Source: Shewanella oneidensis MR-1
GTDB lineage: Bacteria > Pseudomonadota > Gammaproteobacteria > Enterobacterales > Shewanellaceae
Assembly (NCBI RefSeq): GCF_000146165.2
Contig: NC_004347.2
Span: forward strand, 3,506,790 to 3,570,789
DNA length: 64,000 nucleotides
Direction of reading: 5' to 3'
In this document: positions 37,896-48,429 of the stretch, one piece after another
How positions within the stretch are numbered: the stretch's first letter is position 1
Layout: each line of letters opens with the position of its first letter
Program-made: the position numbers and the translations under genes
Notes under the pieces: model-generated
The model's input: the letters and a program-made list of their open reading frames with translations, nothing else
Told to the model about the DNA's origin: nothing
The model's database searches: none

Positions 37896-39575
37896 ATGAA
37901 AGAAACTTTTTTTAGAACCTTATCTTGGCTCCATACTTGGGCGGGTTTACTCGTTTGCTGGGTATTATTGCTGATCTTCTTTGCTGGCAGCTTAAGTTAT
38001 TTCCGCCATGAAATCAGCCTATGGGCTGAGCCAGAACTTCACCGCGGCGCATTTCAAGACTATCAAGCAAACCAAGTAGTCAGCCAGCTTGATAAAGGTC
38101 AAGACTATATCGAGAACCACTCTCCCGCTGAAGCACAACGCTGGTTAATTAACTTTCCGACCCAGCGCAACCCAATGCTCAGTTTTGCTTGGCAACTGCC
38201 ACCCGAAAAAGGCCAACGCCGTGGCAAAATAGAGCAACATACCGCGCTTGCGGATAGCAGCGACATGATTACCCATGTGCGCGACAGCCGTGGTGGCGAC
38301 TTCTTCTATCGCTTACATTTCGACCTACACTATATGCCCGCTATTACAGCGCGCTATATCGTAGGTGTTTGTACTATGTTTATGTTGATCGCCCTGATCA
38401 GCGGTATCGTTATCCATAAGCGCATCTTTAAGGATCTGTTTAGTTTCCGTCAAAACAAGGGCGCGCGCTCTTGGCTCGATGCCCATAATGTAAGCTCTGT
38501 AATTGCCCTGCCCTATCATCTGATGATTACCTATACTGGCCTGATTACCTTAATGCTGATCTACATTCCATGGACGGTAAGCACAGCCTATCCAGAGGAT
38601 AATCAAGCATTTTTAAAAGAACTCAATCCGGCAAGACAAACTGAAAAAGCCTCTGGTATCAAGGCTGAACAGGTTCGTTTGAGCCAACTTTTGCCCCGAG
38701 TTCAAGCCCAATGGGGTGATGCACCGATTAAGCAAGTGACAGTTTCAAATCCCAAAGATCAAAATAGCCAAGTCACTTTTTATCAAAACACCGGCAAAGA
38801 CGTTACGGATGAATCAACACTGTTAGTATTCAGTGGCGTCACGGGAGAGCTTAAGTATGCCAGCCCTCACGAGGTATCTGGTGCCGTTGTAACCTACGAT
38901 ACGATGATGTCGCTTCACACTGCCCGTTTTGCCGCGCCGCTGCTGCGCATTCTATTCTTTTTCTGTGGCCTACTCGGCTGCGCCATGGTGGCAACAGGCA
39001 CCTTAATGTGGGCGATTCGTCTGCGCCAGAAACAGCAAAAGGTAATCGATAAAGGCGAGAAAGCCGGCCTAGGTCTACGCTTAGTCGAAGGGTTAAACTT
39101 TATGTTTATCTTAGGCTTGCCATTGGGCGCCGTAGCATTTTGCTATGCAAATCGTCTCTTGCCTGCCGATTTTGCAACCCGTTCAGCATGGGAAGTGCAC
39201 AGCTTTTTTATCGCCCTTTGCGCCATGGGTGTATGGGCATTTATCGGACGAAGCAGACGCCATTGGCAAGTCGCTCTCATGCTGATTGGCGCGCTCTACT
39301 GTGCACTGCCTATCCTCAATGCCTTAACATCGCCAAGCCACTTTATTGATAATATCCAGTCTCAACAATGGGCTTTGGTTGGTTTTGATGTATTTGCTGT
39401 TTTATTAGGTGCAGCAATGCTCTTTGCGAGCACCAGACTCTCAGAGGTGGCAACAGCACTCCCAAAACCGACTCGAAAAAATACCATTTCGGATAAAAAA
39501 CCTATCCGAAAAACCGCTGAGACCACTTATGCAACCGAACTTACTTCATCTCCCTTGGAGGAAGTAAAATCATGA
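37896..39575 (+). CDS. PepSY-associated membrane protein (PiuB type)
   Basis: 559 residues from ATG 37896; four main membrane helix regions (about 15-40, 150-175, 350-375 and 405-520 with several). Typical family blocks: TLSWLHTWAGLLVCWVLLLI, RLHFDLHYMPAITARYIVG, DAHNVSSVIALPYHLMITYT. These proteins are induced under iron limitation beside TonB siderophore receptors and are thought to be membrane ferric-siderophore reductases. The conserved histidines (HTWAG, HFDLHY, HNV, HLMI) could bind heme. Starts right after DUF3649 and overlaps DUF3325 by ATGA. Confidence 0.9.
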   Translation: MKETFFRTLSWLHTWAGLLVCWVLLLIFFAGSLSYFRHEISLWAEPELHRGAFQDYQANQVVSQLDKGQDYIENHSPAEAQRWLINFPTQRNPMLSFAWQLPPEKGQRRGKIEQHTALADSSDMITHVRDSRGGDFFYRLHFDLHYMPAITARYIVGVCTMFMLIALISGIVIHKRIFKDLFSFRQNKGARSWLDAHNVSSVIALPYHLMITYTGLITLMLIYIPWTVSTAYPEDNQAFLKELNPARQTEKASGIKAEQVRLSQLLPRVQAQWGDAPIKQVTVSNPKDQNSQVTFYQNTGKDVTDESTLLVFSGVTGELKYASPHEVSGAVVTYDTMMSLHTARFAAPLLRILFFFCGLLGCAMVATGTLMWAIRLRQKQQKVIDKGEKAGLGLRLVEGLNFMFILGLPLGAVAFCYANRLLPADFATRSAWEVHSFFIALCAMGVWAFIGRSRRHWQVALMLIGALYCALPILNALTSPSHFIDNIQSQQWALVGFDVFAVLLGAAMLFASTRLSEVATALPKPTRKNTISDKKPIRKTAETTYATELTSSPLEEVKS

Positions 39576-39925
39576 TGCCAGCATTTATCCCCGTCCTTGG
39601 TATTTTAGGGCTAAGCTATCTTTCCCTCGCACTGTTTGCTTTAGCAAAGTTTGGTCATTGTAAGGATGTGTTTAAACGCCCACCATCACAGTGGCAAAGT
39701 CGTCTTCTGACCCTGTTTGCTTGGCTGCTATTAGTCATAAGTTTGAGCACCTGCGCCCACGGGCAAGGCTGGACCTATGGCAGTATTCTGTTTATGGGAA
39801 TTATCTCCCTTGCCGCCATGCTGGTGATTTTGACTTTGAGTTACAGCCCTCGTCATCTGCCCGTCGGCATAGTAACCAGCTGTGTATTGACCGGCACCTT
39901 ATTCTTAAGCGGTGGAATACAATAA
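39572..39925 (+). CDS. DUF3325 small membrane protein
   Basis: 117 residues, four hydrophobic helices, starting MMPAFIPVLGILGLSYLSLA. It matches DUF3325, the usual last gene of the DUF3649-PepSY-DUF3325 iron operon. GGAGG lies shortly upstream and the start overlaps the preceding stop (ATGA). Function unknown; probably an accessory of the PepSY protein. Confidence 0.8.
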   Translation: MMPAFIPVLGILGLSYLSLALFALAKFGHCKDVFKRPPSQWQSRLLTLFAWLLLVISLSTCAHGQGWTYGSILFMGIISLAAMLVILTLSYSPRHLPVGIVTSCVLTGTLFLSGGIQ

Positions 39926-40038
39926 GTATTAAAACAGATTAACTATCAAACATGGCGCACTAAACTGTGCGCACCATGCTGGAGAAGTCTTTTTAGCTAA
40001 GTTATAGTGCCCTCATGTCCTGCAATGAGGAGAACACT

Positions 40039-40476
40039 ATGGGCTTTAATTTAACGGTAAATTGGCAAACTTCGCCTGCCGAAGAAGGCGAATTTTGCCG
40101 CGATCACAGCATTACCTTTGGCAGCGGCCAGACGATTCAGGCCTCTTCAGCCCCGGAATACAAGGGTAATGAACACTTTGTCAATCCAGAAGAAAGCCTA
40201 CTCGCAGCCCTCTCGTCGTGCCATATGCTAACCTTTCTCGCAATTGCTCACCTAAAGCGTCTCCCTGTTACATCCTATGTAGATGAAGCCTCGGCTGAAC
40301 TAGGAAAAAATGAGGCGGGTAAACTCGCCATCACGAAAATGATTTTAAATCCTAAGATCGTCTTTGCAGATGGTGTAGAAGTCACACAAGAGACCCTTGA
40401 GAAAATTCACGAAAAAGCTCATGCAAACTGTTTTATTGCCAATACGTTAGCAACAGATATTCAAATTAAGTTTTGA
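40039..40476 (+). CDS. OsmC-family peroxidase/redox protein
   Basis: 145 residues from the ATG at 40039 (GAGGAGAAC upstream). The two catalytic cysteines of OsmC/Ohr proteins are in LAALSSCHMLTFL and KAHANCFIANTL. Such proteins detoxify organic hydroperoxides with thiols. The sequence (SAPEYKGNEHFVNPEESL) is closer to the OsmC/YhfA side than to Ohr. Single gene. Confidence 0.92.
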   Translation: MGFNLTVNWQTSPAEEGEFCRDHSITFGSGQTIQASSAPEYKGNEHFVNPEESLLAALSSCHMLTFLAIAHLKRLPVTSYVDEASAELGKNEAGKLAITKMILNPKIVFADGVEVTQETLEKIHEKAHANCFIANTLATDIQIKF

Positions 40477-40617
40477 TCCTTTGGGCAAGCTCATGCAGAT
40501 GAGCTTGCCCGATGAACCTCAGTCTCGCTCTTTCATTTCATCACACTCGTTCAGCTTAGATCCAGTTTCGTTACCGTATGCTAAACTTACGTAACACCAT
40601 TACGAGTGAGGTCAACC

Positions 40618-41046
40618 ATGCAGATCCAACCCTATAACAGTAATTCGATGCCATATAACAAGCAATCGATGCCAGCAGGATCGACTCCAAACGTCACAAA
40701 TCCAGCTTCGTCTAGCGCCACCACAGTGACGCTTTCCGATGAGGCCAAAGAACTGACACGGGTTGACCCTATTCCACAACCAAATACGCCAGAAATAGGT
40801 AATATAAAGGCTGGCGTGGAGCAATACGCCAATATCCAAGCCGCAAAGATGAAATCTCAGGTTGCTTCGGATATGACCAGTATCGCTATGGGAACCAGCG
40901 ATGGAATTTCAGCACCTACGGCTTACTATTTGAGTCACAATGACTCGGCAAGAGAAGCAACTGTGGCGCAAATGGCGAACCAACAGCAAGTCAGTACCAT
41001 GCAAGCTTATGTTGATGCCAGTGAGAGTATTAATGAGTGGGCATAA
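40618..41046 (+). CDS. Hypothetical protein with TVTLSDEA motif
   Basis: 142 residues from the ATG at 40618, GAGTGAGG upstream. The N terminus is Asn/Ser/Pro-rich (MQIQPYNSNSMPYNKQSMPA), then SSSATTVTLSDEAKELTRVD, then a helical part (GNIKAGVEQYANIQAAKMKS) and a polar C terminus. No signal peptide. Shares the TVTLS motif and the disordered-N-terminus layout with the protein at 19017-19526, although the rest is not alike. Function unknown, perhaps motility-linked. Confidence 0.75.
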   Translation: MQIQPYNSNSMPYNKQSMPAGSTPNVTNPASSSATTVTLSDEAKELTRVDPIPQPNTPEIGNIKAGVEQYANIQAAKMKSQVASDMTSIAMGTSDGISAPTAYYLSHNDSAREATVAQMANQQQVSTMQAYVDASESINEWA

Positions 41047-41085
41047 AAAATGGGCGTTGTCTTGGGAACTACCAGACAACGCCCA
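41045..41085 (-). terminator. Terminator of the tricorn-like peptidase gene
   Basis: TGGGCGTTGTCT / AGACAACGCCCA hairpin; on the minus strand it is followed by a run of six T, 66 bases past the peptidase stop. Confidence 0.8.
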
Positions 41086-41150
41086 AACATTGAACAGGGT
41101 TAGCTTAACTGAATTAACTTAAATTTCAGTTAAATTCATTTAAAAGCTAG

Positions 41151-44100
41151 CTACTTAGCTTTTATATCTTCTGCCATACCTTTAGCTGGCATTGGTTGTG
41201 CCTTCAATGCAGGAATCGGCTGCTTTATTAACTCATCCTTCAGATAACTAATGGCGGTTTCAAGCTGTGCATCTTGGCCATTAAAAGTGGCAAAGGGTAA
41301 GTTATCGACCTCAATATCCGGCGTAACACCATGTCCCTCAAGAATCCAGCGTCCATCCATGGCATATTGTGGATATTCAGCAACTCGCGCCATCCCTTTA
41401 TCGGTTAAGGTATTACGACCCGATAGCCATACACCCGCCCCGGCAGTTTGTTTACCGATCAGCGGTGCAATTCCTAGTGCCTTGATCCCCGCAGAGAAAG
41501 TTTCGCCATCGGAGTAGGTCAGCTCGTCCGTTAACACCACTAAATGCCCACGGAAGGTTTGCTGCATATTGGTATTGGGCGTGCCATGGGTTGGCTGCCA
41601 GAAAGCCCAAGCTCGGCGTAATAATTTTTCGATGATCCAGCTATCAATATTACCGCCGCGGTTACGACGTACGTCGATAATCAAACCGTCTTTGTCATAG
41701 TTGGTGTAAAACTCACGGGCGAAGCTCTCAATATCGCCGCCGCCCATGGCATATAAGTGCAGATAACCAATCTTGCCCTTACTCGCCTCAGTCACAACGC
41801 TGGCATTATGGTTGACCCAATCTAAATAACGTAACTGACTATCGACCATAGTGCTAACTGGCATTACCACAGTTTTATGGCTTTGCCCGCCGCGCTTAAG
41901 CTCTAGCAGAACCTGTTTATCCTGCTGATTACGTAATAAACGCGTCACGTCGGCAACATTGGTCACAGGCGTGCCATTAATGGCAAGTAACTGATCGCCC
42001 TTTTTGGCATCGACTTCGATACGGCTTAGGGGTGAAGCTTGGCTCGGCAGTTCGGGATCATTACGATAAATATGGGCAATTTTCACCCCATCGCTGGTTT
42101 GTTGCAGCCGCGCGCCTAAACTCGCCCCTTTCGCAGCATCAGGATCTTTAGGCAAATCACCGCCACGCACTTGCGAGTGCAGTGAATCTAACTCGCCCAT
42201 CATCTGCATAAAGATGTCGTTTAATTCATTACGGTCAGTTAAGCGATCGAGCAGTGGTTGATACTTGGCCTTAGTCGCCAGCCAATCGAGACCGCGCATA
42301 TTTTTGTCAAAGAAAGAATCTCGATGCATTAACCATGCATCTTCAAACATTTGTTGCCACTCTAAGGTTGGCGAAATTACTAATTGCCACTGGTCAGTCT
42401 GTACCTTGGCATTGTCGGTATCACCCAACTTATCGCCCACATCAACAATTATCAGCGACTTTTCATTGCTTTTTTTGCGCAGTAACAACTTCTTACCGTC
42501 AGCTGAGACACTGTAGTTAGCCACATCTTCAGCAAACACCTCAGCTTTAGGACGCTGCTCGGTAAACTTAACCGTCATGAGGTTAGGTTGGCTTTCGTCA
42601 CCAATAGCTTGGTCAAGTACATACAAACGATCTTCAATAGCAGATAGCTGGCTATAATTGCCTGAATCGACTGGGACTTGCCATAGACGCTCACTGATCC
42701 CCGCCCAATCAATTTTTACGGGAGTCGGTTTATCTTTCGATTCGGCTTTTTCAGCCGTTTTTGCCGTCAACTCAGTTGGTTTGCTGAAGGGGAACTTGGC
42801 ATTTTTCACTAAAGAAATCGCAAAAATCTGGCTACGTTTATCAAAAACGGGCCCCATATTGCGATCCCCCCAAGGCGAGCTTGGGGTTGCGGTAAACTGG
42901 CGATTAGAAAGGAAATATAACCACTGGCCATCGCTGCTAAAGGTCGGCGAATAGGATTCATATTTATCGCTGGTGAGCGCTTGCGCCTTATTTTCATCCA
43001 CCGAATAAAGCACGACTTGCGACCTTTGCTTACCGATTTCAGATTTAGTTAGTGCGATAAAACGGCTGTCGCCGGACCAACGGATATCGGCATAGGGACC
43101 AAGGCCTTCACCATTACTAATGATTTTTTGATTGGTATTTTTCTTTAGATCCAATAACCACACACTACCGTCGTTATCGTCATGGGCAAGATAGCGACCA
43201 TCGTTAGATAAACTCAGCGACATTCTTAAGGTATGGCCATCCTTGGTCAACTGTTTAGCACCACTGGTTCCATCAGCAGGAAATTGCCAAATTTCCTGCT
43301 GGCCAGTCATATCGCTGATGGCATAAACCGATTTGCCATCCTGACTCAGGATGGCATTTCGTACTCTGTAAGTACCAGGAAGCGCCACTTGCACTAACCG
43401 CGAGCCATCAATCCCAGTAATAGCCACATGGCTACGGGCAGTAATAACGACTTTATCGCCAGCAAGGGCAAGATTAGCGGAGGTAGCATAATCCATAGGA
43501 TCTTTTACCCAATGTTCGCGGCGCTGGGCAAAATCTGAAATTAATTCAATGTTTAATAATGAATCCTTAGCAGAGGCGATATCAAAAACATGAATATCCG
43601 CCCCTAGTTGAAAGACAACGTTACCTTGGTCCATGCGCGCCCCGCGCATTTGCCAATCTTTATATTGGGTTAGCTGTTTAGCATCACTACCATCAAGGGC
43701 CATTGACCAGAGATTGTCGTTACCATCGCTATCGCTAATAAAATAGAGTCGGTCCTGCCATAGCATCGGCTGGCGGACAGAGCCTTGGTGCTGTCCACTG
43801 AGTAACTGCGCCTCGTCTTTACCACCCAGTTTAAAGCGCCATAATTCGCCCTTAGCCCCGCCGCGATACACCTTCGCATTGTCACCCGTCACCTGCAGGC
43901 CGAAACGGGTAAAATAAACATACTGATGATTGGCATCGATCACCCCTTCCACCGCATCGGCCAAGGGCAGATCGGTTGTGGTTAAACTCTCGGGATTAAC
44001 AAGACGCAACATCCAATTATTCGCGGGGCCAAAACCAGCGTCGGTGGAATAAAGCACTTCTCCCTTAGAGGTCCACCCTTGCACTCGCACTCGGCTATTC

Positions 44101-44435
44101 TCAAAACTCACCCGTTTTGCGACACCGCCAGTCACGGGAATAACATAAACCTCACTCGCACCTTCGTAATTCGCCACATAGGCCACCCATTTACCATCGG
44201 CAGAAATTGCCGCGCCGAGTTCTTCAGCTGGTAAGGTGGTCAACCGCGTCGCCGCCTTTTGGCCGAGGGTTTGCGTCCAAAGATCCCCTTCAGCCGTAAA
44301 CACTAAGGTCTGGTCATGTAAAGCCGGAGCACGGTAATAACCTTGATTGCTAGTCGATTGTGCTGCAAACACTTGAGCTGCAGACAAAGTGCCGAGGGCG
44401 AGCATGCAGCAGGCAACTGAGTGACGAAGTTTCAT
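41151..44435 (-). CDS. Tricorn-type S41 serine peptidase
   Basis: 1094 residues with a signal peptide (about 1-24, cut at VFA-AQS), so periplasmic. Residues 30-600 hold two beta-propellers with WD40-like/TolB-type repeats (EVYVIPVTGGVAKRVSFENS, DNLWSMALDGSDAKQLTQYK). A PDZ domain is at about 760-850 (KKGDQLLAINGTPVTNVADV), and the S41 protease core at 860-1070 with the nucleophile Ser in TDELTYSDGETFSAG. Likely degrades peptides; the exact substrate is unknown. Single gene. Confidence 0.92.
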   Translation of the reverse strand: MKLRHSVACCMLALGTLSAAQVFAAQSTSNQGYYRAPALHDQTLVFTAEGDLWTQTLGQKAATRLTTLPAEELGAAISADGKWVAYVANYEGASEVYVIPVTGGVAKRVSFENSRVRVQGWTSKGEVLYSTDAGFGPANNWMLRLVNPESLTTTDLPLADAVEGVIDANHQYVYFTRFGLQVTGDNAKVYRGGAKGELWRFKLGGKDEAQLLSGQHQGSVRQPMLWQDRLYFISDSDGNDNLWSMALDGSDAKQLTQYKDWQMRGARMDQGNVVFQLGADIHVFDIASAKDSLLNIELISDFAQRREHWVKDPMDYATSANLALAGDKVVITARSHVAITGIDGSRLVQVALPGTYRVRNAILSQDGKSVYAISDMTGQQEIWQFPADGTSGAKQLTKDGHTLRMSLSLSNDGRYLAHDDNDGSVWLLDLKKNTNQKIISNGEGLGPYADIRWSGDSRFIALTKSEIGKQRSQVVLYSVDENKAQALTSDKYESYSPTFSSDGQWLYFLSNRQFTATPSSPWGDRNMGPVFDKRSQIFAISLVKNAKFPFSKPTELTAKTAEKAESKDKPTPVKIDWAGISERLWQVPVDSGNYSQLSAIEDRLYVLDQAIGDESQPNLMTVKFTEQRPKAEVFAEDVANYSVSADGKKLLLRKKSNEKSLIIVDVGDKLGDTDNAKVQTDQWQLVISPTLEWQQMFEDAWLMHRDSFFDKNMRGLDWLATKAKYQPLLDRLTDRNELNDIFMQMMGELDSLHSQVRGGDLPKDPDAAKGASLGARLQQTSDGVKIAHIYRNDPELPSQASPLSRIEVDAKKGDQLLAINGTPVTNVADVTRLLRNQQDKQVLLELKRGGQSHKTVVMPVSTMVDSQLRYLDWVNHNASVVTEASKGKIGYLHLYAMGGGDIESFAREFYTNYDKDGLIIDVRRNRGGNIDSWIIEKLLRRAWAFWQPTHGTPNTNMQQTFRGHLVVLTDELTYSDGETFSAGIKALGIAPLIGKQTAGAGVWLSGRNTLTDKGMARVAEYPQYAMDGRWILEGHGVTPDIEVDNLPFATFNGQDAQLETAISYLKDELIKQPIPALKAQPMPAKGMAEDIKAK

Positions 44436-44633
44436 GTGTAGTCTCTATCCTATTGTTATTGTTAGCAATGGACTTTCAAGTGGGCATAATTTACCAACAA
44501 TTGCCCAAAGTCTGAGAAAATAATTCAACAAGCTAACAGAAATTGATAAAGAGAGCAGTAACTTAAGATAAGAGAAGTTTTAGCAAATGTGTCATAGGAT
44601 TAACGTTTGCCACACCAATAACTCCAATGATGT

Positions 44634-45524
44634 TTATCTTGCTAAATCAAGCGTTAATAGCCCTGCATACAGGCGATTAAATGGACCATGCTGATTACTC
44701 ATTTTTGTTTGCTGTGCCAGCGAAATTTGCTGCCATTTGTGCACAATCCGAGCAATTTCGCCATTAGTTGTTAACGCCTTAATTGCACGATTAAATTGTG
44801 CTAATTGTTGGGCAGACATACTCTGTTTACTGAGCATTAAGTGTATTGAGTTATGATCCAAAATGGGGTTAAGTACCAATAACCTCACGCCCTGATGTTG
44901 GCTCGCAATATAAGGCATCGCCATAGCATCTCCTATAATCAGATCCGCTCTGTCATAGGTGAGCATTTGCACCGATTTATCCGCATCGGGACTCAGTACC
45001 AATAAATTTTCCTTGGCTAAACGCTCCCGAGACTCCTCATAGTCCACGCCATACCAGCCACTCACCGGTACCAATAGCCGTAATTTTTGAGTGAAAATAT
45101 CCTGCCATTGGTCTAACTTAAGCTTATCTTTTTTCTCGTCCAATACGAATAAGCGCACCTCTTCATCACGGTATGGCTCTGAGAAAAAAGCATATTCCTC
45201 ACGCTCTATAATTTTTGTTGCCCCCATCATCATATCTAACGCGCCACTTTTCAGCATTTGATGTGAGCGCTTAGCTGGGACATTGATAAACTTAATCTCA
45301 CACCCCAAAAACTCAGCAAAAGTACGCAGCAATTCAACATCCAGTCCTTGAGCCTCGCCCTGAACATCCTGCCATGCATAGGGAGGCCAATCGTTATAAC
45401 CGACGTTAAGCGGATTTAAACAAACAGGAAAATTCGCCTCGGATGGCGCGCCCCAAGCGGGAAAGATAAAGAGATATAACAGCAGGATATGGCTAAACTG
45501 AACAATGCACTTTGGCACTATCAT
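44634..45524 (-). CDS. Periplasmic solute-binding protein, family 3
   Basis: 296 residues from the ATG at 45524 (an upstream in-frame start at 45557 is possible). Signal peptide MIVPKCIVQFSHILLLYLFI, cut near WGA. The fold matches the amino-acid-binding SBP_bac_3 family: NVGYNDWPPYAWQDVQGEAQ, GLDVELLRTFAEFLGCEIKF, DLIIGDAMAMPYIA. No transporter genes lie beside it, so it may be a stand-alone sensor or binding protein rather than an ABC importer part. Confidence 0.85.
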   Translation of the reverse strand: MIVPKCIVQFSHILLLYLFIFPAWGAPSEANFPVCLNPLNVGYNDWPPYAWQDVQGEAQGLDVELLRTFAEFLGCEIKFINVPAKRSHQMLKSGALDMMMGATKIIEREEYAFFSEPYRDEEVRLFVLDEKKDKLKLDQWQDIFTQKLRLLVPVSGWYGVDYEESRERLAKENLLVLSPDADKSVQMLTYDRADLIIGDAMAMPYIASQHQGVRLLVLNPILDHNSIHLMLSKQSMSAQQLAQFNRAIKALTTNGEIARIVHKWQQISLAQQTKMSNQHGPFNRLYAGLLTLDLAR

Positions 45525-46066
45525 TGCCTCGTCTCGAGTTATTTTTCGATGATTCACTGCTTAATGCTCAGTGAGCAAGCACGGCTTTTTGAGTTTTAAG
45601 ATTAATCTGCAACCTAATCCAATACCATCAAGTTAATCAGCTCACTCAATTCACTGAGATGAATGAAGGCATTGATGCATAATCGCAACTACTTTTGTCC
45701 GTTCACCCATATAAGTCTGCAACCATGCTATATGAGTAGAGCCTTATTTATCACCCGTAAGACAGTCAATCTTTAAGCATCAATCAGATTATGAATATGA
45801 CGATTGACACCACTAACAAAAGTTAAAAACCTCATTTATTAACATTAAAATCATATGGTTATTTAATATATCGCGGAAATTATTATGGTTTAACCGCACA
45901 AACAGTGACGATAAAGATAAAACCAAATTCAGATATAAATCTTTAAACAAAAAATGTTACCCAATTTTTCAATCGCAAATCGACGGGTAACTAAAGTGCA
46001 TTTAACTCAAATGAGGGATGAAACAAGTCGCGTACCGTTAACGACAATCAACACACTATCTACACT
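45525..46066. other. Intergenic region between thrC and the solute-binding protein gene
   Basis: About 540 AT-rich bases. The promoter of the solute-binding gene should lie at the left. An open frame at 45954-46250 overlaps the thrC terminator and the thrC 3' end in antisense and is not convincing. Nothing else seen. Confidence 0.4.
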
Positions 46067-46096
46067 TATAAAAAAGGAAGTCAAGCGACTCCCTTT
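46067..46096 (-). terminator. Terminator of the thrABC operon
   Basis: On the minus strand AAAGGGAGTC / GACTTCCTTT with a GCTT loop (one mismatch) followed by TTTTTTATA, about 40 bases past the thrC stop. Confidence 0.8.
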
Positions 46097-46134
46097 GTAT
46101 TTAACCCTGATACCCTTTATCGTCGCTTACAATG

Positions 46135-47418
46135 TCAGCTTAATACTGCAAATAAATGGGCTTTTAATTGGGCAAAATCAGCGGCTAATTCAGCAGATAA
46201 TATCGGTTTATGCGCTACCGCTTTTAATTCTGGCGGCAGAGGTAAGTTAAGGGCAAGCTCCCTGTCAACCACATCCTTAAACTTAGCGGGATGGGCTGTG
46301 CCTAAAAAGATCCCCACTTCGTCAGGCACTAAATTCAAGGTTAACGCCTTAGCCGCAATCGCTGCATGGGGCTCAGACACATAACCTTTCGCATAAAGAT
46401 CTACCAACGCCTCCGAGGTTTGTGCTTCCGACAAGCAAATACCCACTAAATCCGCCAGTGGCCAACCAAGTTTCTCACAAATAGCTTCGACACGCGGCCA
46501 GTTGCTGGGCTCGCTCACATCCATCGCATTGGACATAGTCGCTTGAGTAGGATTGGGTTGCCAATGACCGCTATCTAAATAACGTGGAACGGTATCATTT
46601 GCGTTGGTCGCGGCGATAAAGCGTTTGACAGGTAACCCCATGGCTTTGGCAAACAAGCCTGCGGTCAGATTTCCAAAATTTCCACTGGGCACCGCAATTA
46701 CAGGGTCGGCCTCGTGACGCTGTTTCGACTGGGCAACCGCCTCGAAGTAATAACAAATCTGTGCCAGTAAGCGACTGATGTTGATTGAGTTTGCCGAGTT
46801 TAAATGCAAACCATCACGCACATCGCTATCTTCAAAAGCCTGTTTGACTAAATGCTGGCATGCATCGAAGTCTGACGCCACCGCGACTGTGTGGATGTTC
46901 TTGCCTAAAGTAGTGAACATTTTTTCCTGTAATTCACTGATCTTGCCCTTAGGATAGAGCACCACAACATTCACTTTTTCGAGGCCATAAAACGCATCGG
47001 CCACTGCCGCCCCTGTATCCCCTGATGTTGCCGTTAAAATGGTTAAGCGCGAGTCTTGAGCAAAGACATTGATGCATTGCGCCATAAAACGCGCCCCAAA
47101 ATCCTTAAATGCTAAGGTGGGCCCATGGAAGAGTTCAAGGCACGCACGTTGCTCATCGACTGCCACCAAGGGTAAATCAAAGTTAAAGGCACGCTCAACC
47201 AGTTGATCTACCATATCTTGACCCAGTTCAGAGGCGAGCCAAGCACCAAGTACTTTTTTGCTACGCTCGACAAAAGGCATCGCCAAAAGCGCCTCAATAT
47301 CATGCAACACCGGGATTTGAGTTGGGAAAAACAGCCCTCTGTCTTTACCGAGTCCTAATTGCACCGCTTCCTTAAAGCTCACTGTCTGCGAAGGGTGTTT
47401 TAAATTATATAGTTCCAT
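46135..47418 (-). CDS. thrC: Threonine synthase
   Basis: Converts O-phosphohomoserine to threonine with PLP. 427 residues from the ATG at 47418; a GTG two codons upstream is less likely. The PLP lysine is in HGPTLAFKDFGARFMAQ, the phosphate-binding glycines in VPSGNFGNLTAGLFA, and ILTATSGDTGAAVADAF is intact. Last gene of thrABC, 72 bases after thrB. Confidence 0.97.
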   Translation of the reverse strand: MELYNLKHPSQTVSFKEAVQLGLGKDRGLFFPTQIPVLHDIEALLAMPFVERSKKVLGAWLASELGQDMVDQLVERAFNFDLPLVAVDEQRACLELFHGPTLAFKDFGARFMAQCINVFAQDSRLTILTATSGDTGAAVADAFYGLEKVNVVVLYPKGKISELQEKMFTTLGKNIHTVAVASDFDACQHLVKQAFEDSDVRDGLHLNSANSINISRLLAQICYYFEAVAQSKQRHEADPVIAVPSGNFGNLTAGLFAKAMGLPVKRFIAATNANDTVPRYLDSGHWQPNPTQATMSNAMDVSEPSNWPRVEAICEKLGWPLADLVGICLSEAQTSEALVDLYAKGYVSEPHAAIAAKALTLNLVPDEVGIFLGTAHPAKFKDVVDRELALNLPLPPELKAVAHKPILSAELAADFAQLKAHLFAVLS

Positions 47419-47490
47419 GTTCACTCACTCGACCTTAATTAATGCCAAGCCTTTAAGACTTGGGCTTAATGCTTTTAAAAGTAAGAAAAA

Positions 47491-48429
47491 TTAGTCAACC
47501 CTGCGCGTACCTTGCTCATCGAGGCGGCAAACATGGGCAAAGCCGCCCGCATCGGTCAGATAATTGGCCTCTAACCATGCTTTGGCAGCATTGGCGGTGG
47601 CGAGATCGTCTGTCACCGAAAACAGGGTTGGCCCGCTACCCGAAATACCAGTGGTTAACATGCCTAATTCGGCGAGTGCAGCTCTGGCATTGTCATAACC
47701 CGGAATCGCCGCTGCGCGGTAAGGTTCGGCCAGTACATCCTTTAATACTTGGATAGCAAGCTGGGCGTTTTGCTGATAAGAAGCGTGCACAAAAGCACTT
47801 AAATAACGGCCAAAATCGATGACCACAGACTTATCGTATTGTTCTGGCATGAGTTTACGCATCATGGCCGTAGAGAGTGAAATCCCGGGGTACGCCACCA
47901 CCCAATACCATTGTTTAAAACTGGGGATCGCCTCGCAGATAGCACCAGGCACATTAAGCATCAGCTGCATGCCGCCTAAATAACAGGGCGCAACGTTATC
48001 ATAATGCACACTGCCGCTGATCTTACCCTCAAACTCACCCATAAGTTCGAGTAGCGCTTGCTTATCGTAGGGGCAACCAAAATGTTCGTTCAGCGCATAC
48101 AGGGCTGCAACCACAGAACTGGCGCTCGAGCCTAAGCCACTGCCGACGGGCAAGTTTTTCTCTAGGGTTAATGCCACGCCTCGGTTTTCTTTCCCGAGGG
48201 CTTTTAAGAAAAACACCGCACACTGATGAACGATATTATCCTCGGGATTGCTGGGTAACTTATGCGCCCACCCCCCCACTTGAGTGAGGCTCACTCCCCC
48301 GTCCGCCGCAGCAATAGTGACTCTATCGCCGAGTAAACTGCCATCGATGGGTGCAAGTGCCGCGCCCAATAAATCAAAACCCACCCCCACATTCCCCATA
48401 GAGGCGGGAGCGTAAACGGTCAAACTCAT
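47491..48429 (-). CDS. thrB: Homoserine kinase
   Basis: Phosphorylates homoserine (GHMP kinase family). 312 residues. The ATP-binding loop is [19 protein letters not shown], the N terminus [20 protein letters not shown], and the third GHMP motif [16 protein letters not shown]. The start ATG overlaps the thrA stop (ATGA), so translation is coupled to thrA. Confidence 0.97.
   Translation of the reverse strand: MSLTVYAPASMGNVGVGFDLLGAALAPIDGSLLGDRVTIAAADGGVSLTQVGGWAHKLPSNPEDNIVHQCAVFFLKALGKENRGVALTLEKNLPVGSGLGSSASSVVAALYALNEHFGCPYDKQALLELMGEFEGKISGSVHYDNVAPCYLGGMQLMLNVPGAICEAIPSFKQWYWVVAYPGISLSTAMMRKLMPEQYDKSVVIDFGRYLSAFVHASYQQNAQLAIQVLKDVLAEPYRAAAIPGYDNARAALAELGMLTTGISGSGPTLFSVTDDLATANAAKAWLEANYLTDAGGFAHVCRLDEQGTRRVD

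Noticed and set aside
45954..46250. 98-codon frame antisense to the thrC end
   Set aside because: It runs across the thr terminator and the antisense of thrC and has no ribosome site.
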